A stretch of 64,000 nt of DNA from positions 186,001 to 250,000 of the forward strand of contig JAGHZQ010000065.1 of the NCBI GenBank assembly GCA_017746715.1, given 5' to 3'. Below the pieces are notes generated by a model. It did not search any database. It saw nothing but the letters and a program-made list of their open reading frames with translations, and was not told the DNA's origin. This DNA is from Cyanobacteria bacterium SBLK (GTDB lineage Bacteria; Cyanobacteriota; Cyanobacteriia; Cyanobacteriales; Spirulinaceae). This document shows, piece by piece, positions 50,135 to 58,141 of the stretch (positions are counted from its first letter, which is position 1; each line of letters starts with the position of its first letter). The translations under genes were made by a program, and so were the position numbers.

Positions 50135-52909
50135 ATGAATCGACTTTGGACAAGATATTCAACTGCTTTTTGCTATACCGTATTTTGGTTTTGGAATATT
50201 GCCTTCATTCTAGTTATTTATTTTGGAATTCTCCCTTCTGTAGGGATTCCTCTCATGAAAGCTGTCGCAGCAGGCGAAATTCATTGGCAATTTCTACTAA
50301 CATTTTTAGGATTTATAGCAGTCATTACCAACTGCACATTTTTAGGAGGATGGTATTTTCTCAAACGTCCTTACGCACTTTTACAATTCTTCTATGGGGT
50401 TGAAGCTCCTTTCTTTTTATTGTGTATTGCGCGCTTATTTGCCCTAAGAGAACTCAATCCTGCAAGCAGTCATCTTTTGACAACACTTCTCTTGGGAATG
50501 TTTACTTTTTTTCTTTATCTAATTGGCGGTTATTTAGGGAAAAAAGAAATTATTTCTCAACCGAGACGACGCATTTTTTCTGTTTTACAATCCATCGGTC
50601 ATAGTTTACTCATTTTAATTGGAATATATGTCAGTCTCGTACTTCTTTTCTATGCCCTTCCGATCGCATGGTGGTTGCTCAAAGGTTTTCTGTCTTTTAA
50701 CTGGGTTGACGGACTCTTTTCTTTACTAAGAGATCCGCAATTTTATATTCATTTCTGGTGGGTTCTCCTGTTTTTCCTTATTTTTATTTTTGGGGCGACG
50801 CTTTTTGTTTTTATGCCTCTTTCGTTTGCCTTCTTTTATATTTCTGCCGGACAAAAAGTATTGTCTGAATTTGCCAAACAGTATGGCAATAAAATCGCGA
50901 TCGCCAGTGCAACGGGGACGCTCGCAGTTTGGCTGACCCTCTTTTTCTCCCTGCAACAACAGCCTCAAACCCGAGCATTTGAATGGTTGGCAACCGTCGT
51001 AAAAAATGACAGCGATCGCACCGCACTCGTTGCCAAATCCGACCAAATTCGCGAAGGTTTAGTCAATGCTTATTTACTCCCCTATCGTTACATCAGTACG
51101 TGGGATGAAAATAATCATATTCGAGAAATGTATCGCGGCAGTTTTAATCTTCCCGATCGGGTCGCAGACGTGCTGCAATCTGTCTATAATGGATTAGCAT
51201 CGCCCTTCTTATATCAAGGCGATCGCAAGGATGTCGGTCGTGCGGAAACCCTCTATTCTCAGTTCTTCGATACTCCCATTCAAAATGGCGATCGCGACGC
51301 GATTATTAAAGCATTAACCTCCACGGCAAATCGCGGAGAAGCGAAAGCAGGATTGATCGATGTCGGACAGAGAAAAGTATTTTTGTCACGTCAAGACATC
51401 AATTTTTCCGAACATGGCGATCGCGCAGAAATCGAACTCCATGAAATCTATCAAAATCAAACCCCTCAACAACAAGAAATCTTTTATTCTTTCTCTTTGC
51501 CAGAAAGTGCCGTTTTAACGGGTTTATGGTTGGGAGAAAGCAGCGATCGCGATTCTCGTTTCGTTTACCAAATTTCCCCTCGCGGTGCCGCACAACAAGT
51601 TTATAACGACCAAGTTCAACAACGAGTAGATCCGGCATTACTCGAACAAGTCGGACCGAGACAATATCGCTTGCGTGCCTTTCCCATTCCTCCCAGTCGC
51701 GTCGTTGAAGGTCAATTAGAAACCCCAGAAATGCACCTTTGGCTAACTTATCAAGTGCTGCAACAAGAAAAGGTTTGGAAATTACCGCAACTTGCTCAAA
51801 AACGGAACATTTTCTGGACCAAGAAAACCCAACGCTTTCTCAATGAGAAAAAACAGAAAAGAAGTAACAATTGGTTGCCTGCTTTTCTTCCCGCTTCGAA
51901 AACCGTTCTTTTACAACCTCACACCGTCGATTTTCCTCGCGGTTATCAACTTATTGCCAATCCTTTAACTCAGTCAGAATACGCATTTCCTAACAATGTA
52001 AATATTGCTGTTATTTTAGATACTTCTTACAGCATGAGGGAACGCGTTCGAGAAATACAAAATACCTTCGAGTGGTTGACAAAAAACGGATTTAATGATA
52101 AGAACAATGCAGATATATACATAACAGGAACATTGGGAACAGAACCCAAACGCATTGACAATCTCGATCGCATTAATCTTTCTAATCTTATCTTTTACGG
52201 GACGATTCAACCCCCAGAAATGCTGCAACAATTTCAGCACTTGCAAGGAGAAAGTCAATACGATGCCATTCTGTTATTAACCGATGCGGGAACTTACGAA
52301 CTTTCTGATGATAATGCAGAAATTCCCGAAATTAGCGTGCCTTTATGGATGGTACATTTAGGAGGACAATTACCGGCCGCCTATGCCGATCGCGTCCTCT
52401 CTACCATTCAAGATAGCGGGGGAGGAATTGCGGTAAAACTCTCAGAAGTGCTGCAACGATGGGGAACTCGGGATGTTTTAAATGCCGTTAATATTGCCGA
52501 TGGTTATGCTTGGACAGTAGAGAAAAGCGATCGCCAAACTCCAACGAAAGATGCGTTTTCTGCCATTGCTGCGCGACAGTTAATTTTAGGACTGGGACAA
52601 CAATTAGATACCCAAAAAGTAGCGAATTTGGATATCTTACACGATATTGCGAAAACGAATAGCGTCGTAACGCCTTATTCCTCAGCGATCGTGTTGGTAA
52701 ACGACCGACAAAAAGAACAATTAAAACAAGCTGAAGCGAAAAGCGATCGCTTTGAACGAGAAGTAGAATCCGGAAAAGAACAGCTAACTTCGCCTATGAA
52801 TCCCTTTGCCGTTTCTGCGGTACCGGAACCGGAATTATGGATGTTATTGGGAATTGGTGCGATCGGTTTAATCCTCTTTGTTTGGCAGCGCGATCGCGTT
52901 TCTGCTTGA
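50135..52909 (+). CDS. PEP-CTERM family integral membrane protein with VIT and VWA domains
   Basis: 924 residues. The N-terminal 270 contain six to seven membrane helices. A VIT-like domain lies about 415-560 (EIELHEIYQNQTPQQQEIFY, then FSLPESAVLTGLWLG and RQYRLRAFPIPP). A VWA domain starts at about 620 with the MIDAS motif AVILDTSYSMRERV. The C-terminus is a complete PEP-CTERM signal: AVPEPELWMLLGIGAIGLIL, then FVW and a basic QRDR end. This matches the TIGR02921-type family that accompanies exosortase O. It sits 35 bases after the exosortase gene and is its likely dedicated substrate or partner. Confidence 0.87.
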   Translation: MNRLWTRYSTAFCYTVFWFWNIAFILVIYFGILPSVGIPLMKAVAAGEIHWQFLLTFLGFIAVITNCTFLGGWYFLKRPYALLQFFYGVEAPFFLLCIARLFALRELNPASSHLLTTLLLGMFTFFLYLIGGYLGKKEIISQPRRRIFSVLQSIGHSLLILIGIYVSLVLLFYALPIAWWLLKGFLSFNWVDGLFSLLRDPQFYIHFWWVLLFFLIFIFGATLFVFMPLSFAFFYISAGQKVLSEFAKQYGNKIAIASATGTLAVWLTLFFSLQQQPQTRAFEWLATVVKNDSDRTALVAKSDQIREGLVNAYLLPYRYISTWDENNHIREMYRGSFNLPDRVADVLQSVYNGLASPFLYQGDRKDVGRAETLYSQFFDTPIQNGDRDAIIKALTSTANRGEAKAGLIDVGQRKVFLSRQDINFSEHGDRAEIELHEIYQNQTPQQQEIFYSFSLPESAVLTGLWLGESSDRDSRFVYQISPRGAAQQVYNDQVQQRVDPALLEQVGPRQYRLRAFPIPPSRVVEGQLETPEMHLWLTYQVLQQEKVWKLPQLAQKRNIFWTKKTQRFLNEKKQKRSNNWLPAFLPASKTVLLQPHTVDFPRGYQLIANPLTQSEYAFPNNVNIAVILDTSYSMRERVREIQNTFEWLTKNGFNDKNNADIYITGTLGTEPKRIDNLDRINLSNLIFYGTIQPPEMLQQFQHLQGESQYDAILLLTDAGTYELSDDNAEIPEISVPLWMVHLGGQLPAAYADRVLSTIQDSGGGIAVKLSEVLQRWGTRDVLNAVNIADGYAWTVEKSDRQTPTKDAFSAIAARQLILGLGQQLDTQKVANLDILHDIAKTNSVVTPYSSAIVLVNDRQKEQLKQAEAKSDRFEREVESGKEQLTSPMNPFAVSAVPEPELWMLLGIGAIGLILFVWQRDRVSA

Positions 52910-52954
52910 ATCCCCCCAACCTTCCTTCGTAAAGAGAAAGCATATAAAGTTCTT

Positions 52955-53419
52955 ATGCGCGTTATCATTCAACGAGTTCTATCTTCTCAAGTTGCGATCG
53001 CCGATGAAATTGTCGGTAAAATTGGTCGCGGACTCAATTTATTAGTGGGAATTTCCCCGACAGATACAGAAGTAGAACTCGATTGGATGGTGAGAAAATG
53101 TTTGGATCTGCGTTTATTTCCCAATCCAGAAAATAGCGAAGGAAAATGGGAGAATTCTATTCAAGAAATTGGCGGCGAAATTTTAGTCGTCAGTCAATTT
53201 ACCCTTTATGGAGATTGTCGCAAAGGTCGTCGTCCTTCCTTTAGTCAATCTGCTTCTCCCGATATAGCAGAGAAAATCTACGATCGCTTTGTGGAAAAAC
53301 TTCGCCAAAGCACTCTTAAAATCGAAACGGGACGCTTTGGAGCCATGATGCAAGTGAGCATTGAAAATGACGGTCCCGTTACGTTATTTTTGGAGCGAGA
53401 AGCACCGAAAAATGAATAA
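52955..53419 (+). CDS. dtd: D-aminoacyl-tRNA deacylase
   Basis: 154 residues, full length. The Ser-Gln motif is VVSQFTLYGDCRKGRRPSF, and the cross-subunit Gly-cisPro-like motif region is ENDGPVTLFLE with GRFGAMM before it. It hydrolyses D-amino acids from mischarged tRNA (D-Tyr and others). It follows the PEP-CTERM gene by 45 bases on the same strand. Confidence 0.96.
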   Translation: MRVIIQRVLSSQVAIADEIVGKIGRGLNLLVGISPTDTEVELDWMVRKCLDLRLFPNPENSEGKWENSIQEIGGEILVVSQFTLYGDCRKGRRPSFSQSASPDIAEKIYDRFVEKLRQSTLKIETGRFGAMMQVSIENDGPVTLFLEREAPKNE

Positions 53420-53506
53420 TTTTAGCTTTTCTGAATACACTCGTGGCGTATTTTATGTTAGGATTATCTATTTTAATTAAGAGATTGTTCGTAAAGCAAA
53501 TATTAA

Positions 53507-54190
53507 ATGAAAGGAGTAAGGTGTGTTAGCGTAATGGAATGGAGCGTAACGCACCGATTTTTAGACTTAGAGGATTTTCTTAATTTTAAACAGAGTGGAG
53601 AAGTATTACCCCATTCCCGGTATCGCGTTTTAACCGAAAATCATCTCATGCGGGTTTATTTGGACGAGTTAGAGAAGGGAGAAAATGATTCTCTTGCGAT
53701 CGAAATTGCGCGATTGTTTGTTGAAAGTCCTCAAAAAGCTCTCTCACGGGGACGAGTTTTGATTGAGAGAGTGCGATCGCAAGAAGCCGATGACAAGTTC
53801 AATCGAACTGTGTTATCTTTGATTCAGGGAATTATTTTCTATAAATTCCCCTTACTGACATTGGCGGAGCTAGAAACCATGTTAGACTTAGGCGACTTCA
53901 GAAAAACTCCACTCTATCAAAGTATTGTCGAAAAAACTCGCCAAGAAATATTAGAGCAAACAGAACAAAAAATCGAAATCGCAATACAAAAAGAACGAAC
54001 AAAGCCAATCCCAAATCTTCTTAAGTTAGGATTGAGCGTACAGCAAATTTCTGATTGTTTAAACATCAATCTAGAAATTGTTAAAGACATTAATAAAAAA
54101 TACAACCAGCAGATTTTCTCATTAGGAATTCTCCGAAATCATGCTTTTAGTGAGAAGAAGTATTATTCAGGAACTTGTGTAAATCATTGA
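53507..54190 (+). CDS. Rpn/DUF2887-type protein lacking its nuclease domain (probable remnant)
   Basis: 227 residues that correspond only to the C-terminal part of Rpn-family (PD-(D/E)XK, recombination-promoting) proteins: YRVLTENHLMRVYLDEL, a helical middle, then PLLTLAELETMLDLGDFRKT followed by the Glu/Gln-rich coiled tail. The nuclease core that normally precedes RVYLDEL is absent. The first 16 codons are instead encoded by a palindromic dispersed repeat (53520-53555). I read this as a 5'-truncated relic, though the frame is intact. The C-terminal end is also unlike the family. Confidence 0.6.
   Translation: MKGVRCVSVMEWSVTHRFLDLEDFLNFKQSGEVLPHSRYRVLTENHLMRVYLDELEKGENDSLAIEIARLFVESPQKALSRGRVLIERVRSQEADDKFNRTVLSLIQGIIFYKFPLLTLAELETMLDLGDFRKTPLYQSIVEKTRQEILEQTEQKIEIAIQKERTKPIPNLLKLGLSVQQISDCLNINLEIVKDINKKYNQQIFSLGILRNHAFSEKKYYSGTCVNH
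53520..53555. repeat. Palindromic dispersed repeat at the truncated Rpn gene
   Basis: GGTGTGTTA (53520-53528) and TAACGCACC (53547-53555) are inverted copies with one G-T pair, separated by 18 bases. GGTGCGTTA/TAACGCACC ends are common in small cyanobacterial palindromic elements. Confidence 0.6.
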
Positions 54191-54612
54191 GGATAAAAAA
54201 CGCGAGTAAAAGGCCGATCGCGATAACGACGATAAATATCAAAATCTTTATCCAACGTCGCGATCGCGGCAATATTTAAACGTTCGGAGATTGCAACCAA
54301 TGATAGATCGGTAAAATCCGCAGGTAAATCTTGATAAGCCAAATTTAGCTCCCCAATTCGTTTATAATCTTCTGCAATCAGATGTTCTATTGTAAAAACA
54401 TCTTTTTCTAAGGCTGACAAGAACTCATTTTGTACTCGAGTATTAGGAGCTAGTAACCACATTACCTCAGTAACACAGGCAACAGTTGTAATGAGTTGAC
54501 TGGTAGAGGTACTAAAAAAATCGAGAACCTGTCGATGGTAGCGATCTTTGCGATCGTAAAAAGCGACCATAATGCCACTATCAACCAAAACCCAAGGATA
54601 ATAATCACTCAT
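54184..54612 (-). CDS. PIN-domain toxin, VapC-like
   Basis: 142 residues of PIN fold: first acidic residue in VLVDSGIMVAFYDRKDRYH, middle acidic residue in VTEVMWLLA, and acidic C-terminal cluster DFTDLSLVAISERLN with ATLDKDFDIYRR. The family cleaves RNA when released from its antitoxin. Its start overlaps the antitoxin stop (TAATG). Its end overlaps the convergent Rpn-type gene by 7 bases. Confidence 0.85.
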   Translation of the reverse strand: MSDYYPWVLVDSGIMVAFYDRKDRYHRQVLDFFSTSTSQLITTVACVTEVMWLLAPNTRVQNEFLSALEKDVFTIEHLIAEDYKRIGELNLAYQDLPADFTDLSLVAISERLNIAAIATLDKDFDIYRRYRDRPFTRVFYPQ

Positions 54613-54875
54613 TATTCGTAGCGTTTTTTCTGTCTTTGTTGAAGATATTCTGATATTTTTTGCTTGCGAGTATCTCTATCTGATAAATTTCCCGTTCCTT
54701 CTAATAAATGCTCGGGATAACCTCCCATTCGTTCTAAAATCGTTTGGGAGGGTTCTAAATTTTTCCAATGATTGCGTAATAACTTTTTGACTAAATCTTG
54801 GCTTGTTGTTTTCTCTCGAGAGAGTATCTCGATAAGATATTTTTCAGCTTCGTCATCAAGATTAAGGGTTAGCAT
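54612..54875 (-). CDS. VapB-like antitoxin
   Basis: 87 residues. The N-terminal MLTLNLDDEAEKYLIEILSR is an RHH-like strand-helix, followed by a Lys/Gln-rich C-terminal tail (RQKISEYLQQRQKKRYE region) that probably wraps the PIN protein. It lies immediately before and overlaps the toxin gene. It probably represses its own promoter. Antitoxin families are poorly conserved, so assignment rests on size and position. Confidence 0.7.
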   Translation of the reverse strand: MLTLNLDDEAEKYLIEILSREKTTSQDLVKKLLRNHWKNLEPSQTILERMGGYPEHLLEGTGNLSDRDTRKQKISEYLQQRQKKRYE

Positions 54876-54982
54876 AGTTTAATCTCAATATTTTTATATT
54901 GAATATTGTATCATTAAAAAACGATCGCACTCACCAGACTAACTCCAGCAAACGCGATCGCCATTCTGAATTTTAAATTGAT

Positions 54983-55585
54983 TCACTCCCACTCTTCAAT
55001 TTCCAAACCATCCTCAACCGTTAAAGACTCAATCGGTTCGTCTTCAAAAGACATCTGAGAAGTCGTTTGTACCACATAAGGAAGGTGTGCGCCAGCCAAA
55101 CCCTTGAGAATACGACTGGGACTATCAGAAGAAAGAACAAACAAAGGATATAACTTATCCGTTCCCTCGCAGAGGATATCCTCATAACAGTGAGGCATCA
55201 ACCATTCATAATCCTTATCCAAATAAACCTGAGTCTGTCGCCAGCGCATCAAGAGATCGGAAAAATCCTCATTAGGGCGATGAACGAACACCAAAATTTC
55301 CGGCCCCATCTTCACCTTCCACTCCGGATCGCACATGAGGATTGCCAGATCGCAAGGGAGTTGCATCGCCGTATTGGGAGTAAAGCGATCGCCAGTTCCA
55401 TTCTCCGTTTTGCTGCGACGAATGCGCGCCACTGGAAGCGGTAAAACGAGAACGCTCTCGAGAGGGCGGCGCATGCTGGGAATCATTTCTAAATAGGGTC
55501 GATATTGCCGTAGCAGGGCGATCGCACCATCGCGATCGCTGTATTGGGTTAGAAGAGTTTCGTAAGCAAACTGTTTGACAGACAT
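54983..55585 (-). CDS. Unknown protein linked to pilC
   Basis: 200 residues, no membrane helix or signal. Text such as LLTQYSDRDGAIALLRQYRP, LPCDLAILMCDPEWKVKMGP and an acidic C-terminus (SLTVEDGLEIEEWE) is unfamiliar to me beyond a likely cyanobacterial family. It begins only 10 bases after the pilC stop on the same strand, so it is almost certainly on the pil transcript and could be a pilus-associated cytoplasmic factor. Confidence 0.6.
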   Translation of the reverse strand: MSVKQFAYETLLTQYSDRDGAIALLRQYRPYLEMIPSMRRPLESVLVLPLPVARIRRSKTENGTGDRFTPNTAMQLPCDLAILMCDPEWKVKMGPEILVFVHRPNEDFSDLLMRWRQTQVYLDKDYEWLMPHCYEDILCEGTDKLYPLFVLSSDSPSRILKGLAGAHLPYVVQTTSQMSFEDEPIESLTVEDGLEIEEWE

Positions 55586-55595
55586 AATCTTTTCA

Positions 55596-56840
55596 TTAAC
55601 CTAATTCATCAAACACGGCAAACATGGGCAGATACATCGACAGCAAAATCACTCCCACAATTCCGGCAACCCCCACCATCATTAACGGTTCGATGACACT
55701 GGTTAGCGCCTTAACCGCTTGTTCGACCTCATCTTCATAAAAATCCGCCACCTTCATCATCATCGTATCCAGTTCCCCGGTTTCTTCCCCAATACTCATC
55801 ATTTGCAGGGCAAGAGCCGGAAAGACATTCTCCCTTTCGAGGGCAACGCTGATCATTCCCCCTTGTTGAATCTCCCCTTTAGCGCGTTCGATGGAATCTT
55901 CAATGACCTTATTGCCGGCAATATCCCGCACGATATCCATACAGTTGAGAATGGGAACCCCCGATCGCGTCAGCGTTCCAAAAATACGGCAAAATCGAGC
56001 CACCGCCGTTTTTTGATTCAAATCGCCAAATAAGGGAGCTTTCAAAAAGAATCCGTCAATTCTCAGTCGTCCTTGAGGCGTTTTATAAGCAATACCGTAC
56101 GCAGTGGAAGCGGCAAAGATAGAACCCAGAAACACCGGCCAAAACCACCAATCACTATCCAATCCTCCATCCTTAACCGGAATAAAGCGATCGCTCAGCC
56201 ATAGCATTAATGCCGTGAGTGGGGGCAATTCCGTCCCCAACTCCACAAAAATTCCGGCAAAAATGGGAATCAAAAAAATCGTCATGGCAAAAAAGACAAT
56301 GACCGCCAAGGAACCCACGGCAACGGGATAAGACATTGCCGACTTGACTTGGTTGGCAAGGCGCTGCATATTTTCCAGCAAGACTGCCAATCGATCTAAC
56401 ACTTGATCTAAAACCCCCCCGGTTTCTCCAGCTTCCACCATGGAGACGTAGAGTTTATCAAAACATTCGGGGTACTTTCTCATGGACTCCGAAAGGCTAA
56501 CCCCTTGTTGCACGTCAGCACTGATTCCCGTCAGGGCTTTTTTCAGTTTGGGGTTAGAACATTGATCCGTCAAAATCCCCAAACATCTGACCATTGCAAC
56601 GCCAGCATTAACCATAACGGAAAATTGGCGAGAAAAAACGGCTTTATCTTTAACGCCAACGCTAGTCAGTTTTTCCGACAGGCTGGCTAGGTCTATATTG
56701 ATGCCAGCCGCTTTAATTTCCCCAACGCTACTATATTGATTCTGGAGAATCATGCGCGCTTGCTCTGGAGAGGTGGCTGCCACCTTTTCTTTGACAAGAT
56801 TGCCTTTGGCATCTTTAACTTCAGCAACAAATGTAGGCAT
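55596..56840 (-). CDS. pilC: Type IV pilus inner-membrane platform protein
   Basis: 414 residues with two T2SSF repeats (about 70-195 and 275-400), each ending in a hydrophobic hairpin. Family motifs: FSRQFSVMVNAGVAMVRCL, MVEAGETGGVLDQVLDRLA, FCRIFGTLTRSGVPIL, MMSIGEETGELDTMM and VEPLMMVGVAGIVGVILLS. It anchors the assembly and retraction ATPases at the inner membrane. Third gene of the minus-strand set pilB-pilT-pilC. Confidence 0.94.
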   Translation of the reverse strand: MPTFVAEVKDAKGNLVKEKVAATSPEQARMILQNQYSSVGEIKAAGINIDLASLSEKLTSVGVKDKAVFSRQFSVMVNAGVAMVRCLGILTDQCSNPKLKKALTGISADVQQGVSLSESMRKYPECFDKLYVSMVEAGETGGVLDQVLDRLAVLLENMQRLANQVKSAMSYPVAVGSLAVIVFFAMTIFLIPIFAGIFVELGTELPPLTALMLWLSDRFIPVKDGGLDSDWWFWPVFLGSIFAASTAYGIAYKTPQGRLRIDGFFLKAPLFGDLNQKTAVARFCRIFGTLTRSGVPILNCMDIVRDIAGNKVIEDSIERAKGEIQQGGMISVALERENVFPALALQMMSIGEETGELDTMMMKVADFYEDEVEQAVKALTSVIEPLMMVGVAGIVGVILLSMYLPMFAVFDELG

Positions 56841-56842
56841 TG

Positions 56843-56894
56843 TTATTAGTTATTAGTTATTGGTTATTGGCTTTGCCCCGAGCTTGTCGAAGGG
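56843..56894. repeat. Heptamer array and CGAAGGG repeat between pilT and pilC
   Basis: TTATTAG/TTATTGG heptamers, four copies, at 56843-56869, followed by CCCCGAGCTTGTCGAAGGG (56876-56894). The latter resembles the pair of repeats upstream of dnaK at 61690-61748. Confidence 0.65.
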
Positions 56895-56929
56895 TTATTG
56901 GATTCCTAACAACGAACGACAAACAACAA

Positions 56930-58021
56930 TTAGCGCTTCTTCGCACCCGTTGCGCCGACGATTCGTGCCAATTCATCGGGCTTGCCACTCTTTCCCAAAG
57001 CCTCTTCGTAGGCAACTTTGCCTTCTTTTACAAATCCTCCTAATGCCTGTTCCATCGTTTGCATTCCCAGTTTCATTCCTGTTTGAATGGAAGAATAAAT
57101 CATGGCGGTTTTCCCATCGCGAATGAGGTTGGCGATCGCTGGCGTGACTACCATAATTTCCTGAGCCATACACCGTCCGAATTCACCCGGTTTGGGATTT
57201 TGTTTTTTCACCAAACACTGACTAAATACTGCTAAAAGAGATTGAGACATTTGCGCCCGAATTTGCGGCTGTTGTTCCGGGGGAAAGACATCCAAAAGAC
57301 GATCGATCGTTCCGGCTGCCGAGTTGGTATGTAGAGTGCCAAACACTAAGTGTCCCGTTTCTGCGGCGGAGACAGCAAGGGAAATTGTTTCTAAGTCCCG
57401 CATTTCCCCGACAAGAATGATATCGGGATCTTGTCGCAGCGCACCTTTGAGAGCATTGCCAAAACTTTTGGTATCCTCTCCCTTTTGCCGTTGGTGAAAG
57501 AGACTTTTGATATTGGGAAAAACATATTCAATCGGATCTTCTACCGTGAGAATGTGTTCGGCACGGGTGCGATTAATGAGATCGAGCATTGCTGCCATTG
57601 TGGTTGTTTTTCCGGATCCCGTTTGCCCGGTCACTAACACCATTCCCCGAGGGCGCTCGGTCATTTCTCGCACGATATCGGGGAGTCCCAACATATCAAA
57701 ATTGGGGATTTTAGAAGATAATGCCCGCATGCAGGCTGCATAACATCCCCGCTCTTTGTAAACATTGAGGCGGAAACGAGCGAGACCTTTCACCCCATAA
57801 GAAGAATCCAACTCCCAATTTTGCTCGATTTCTTTGCGCTGCTTGTTATTCAACATGCTGAAAATCAGCTTTTGTGCTTCTTGGGGCGTGAGAGGTTCTT
57901 CTCCAATCGGTTGCAGTTTGCCGCTACAGCGAAAATAAATCGGTGCTCCAGCTTGAATGTGAACGTCAGAGCCGCCCATTTCTACAAGCTGTTCCAAGAC
58001 ATCTTCAATCATTAATTCCAC
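56930..58021 (-). CDS. pilT: Type IV pilus retraction ATPase
   Basis: 363 residues. N-terminal PAS-like domain (GGSDVHIQAGAPIYFRCSGK), Walker A LVTGQTGSGKTTTMAAML, Asp box EDPIEYVF, Walker B DIILVGEMRDLETI, His box HLVFGTLHTNSAAGTIDRLL and the PilT tail AYEEALGKSGKPDELARI. The hexameric motor depolymerises pili and powers twitching and phototaxis. It lies between pilB and pilC. Confidence 0.96.
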   Translation of the reverse strand: MELMIEDVLEQLVEMGGSDVHIQAGAPIYFRCSGKLQPIGEEPLTPQEAQKLIFSMLNNKQRKEIEQNWELDSSYGVKGLARFRLNVYKERGCYAACMRALSSKIPNFDMLGLPDIVREMTERPRGMVLVTGQTGSGKTTTMAAMLDLINRTRAEHILTVEDPIEYVFPNIKSLFHQRQKGEDTKSFGNALKGALRQDPDIILVGEMRDLETISLAVSAAETGHLVFGTLHTNSAAGTIDRLLDVFPPEQQPQIRAQMSQSLLAVFSQCLVKKQNPKPGEFGRCMAQEIMVVTPAIANLIRDGKTAMIYSSIQTGMKLGMQTMEQALGGFVKEGKVAYEEALGKSGKPDELARIVGATGAKKR

Positions 58022-58141
58022 GATATTTTCTCCAAATTTATTGGTAGTTGTTAGTTGTTGGTTATTTTTGGTTTCCTTTTTAAAAGAGACATGAGGTAAG
58101 CGAGTTGAGTTACTCCTTACTCTTTCTTTTTCACCGACTTT

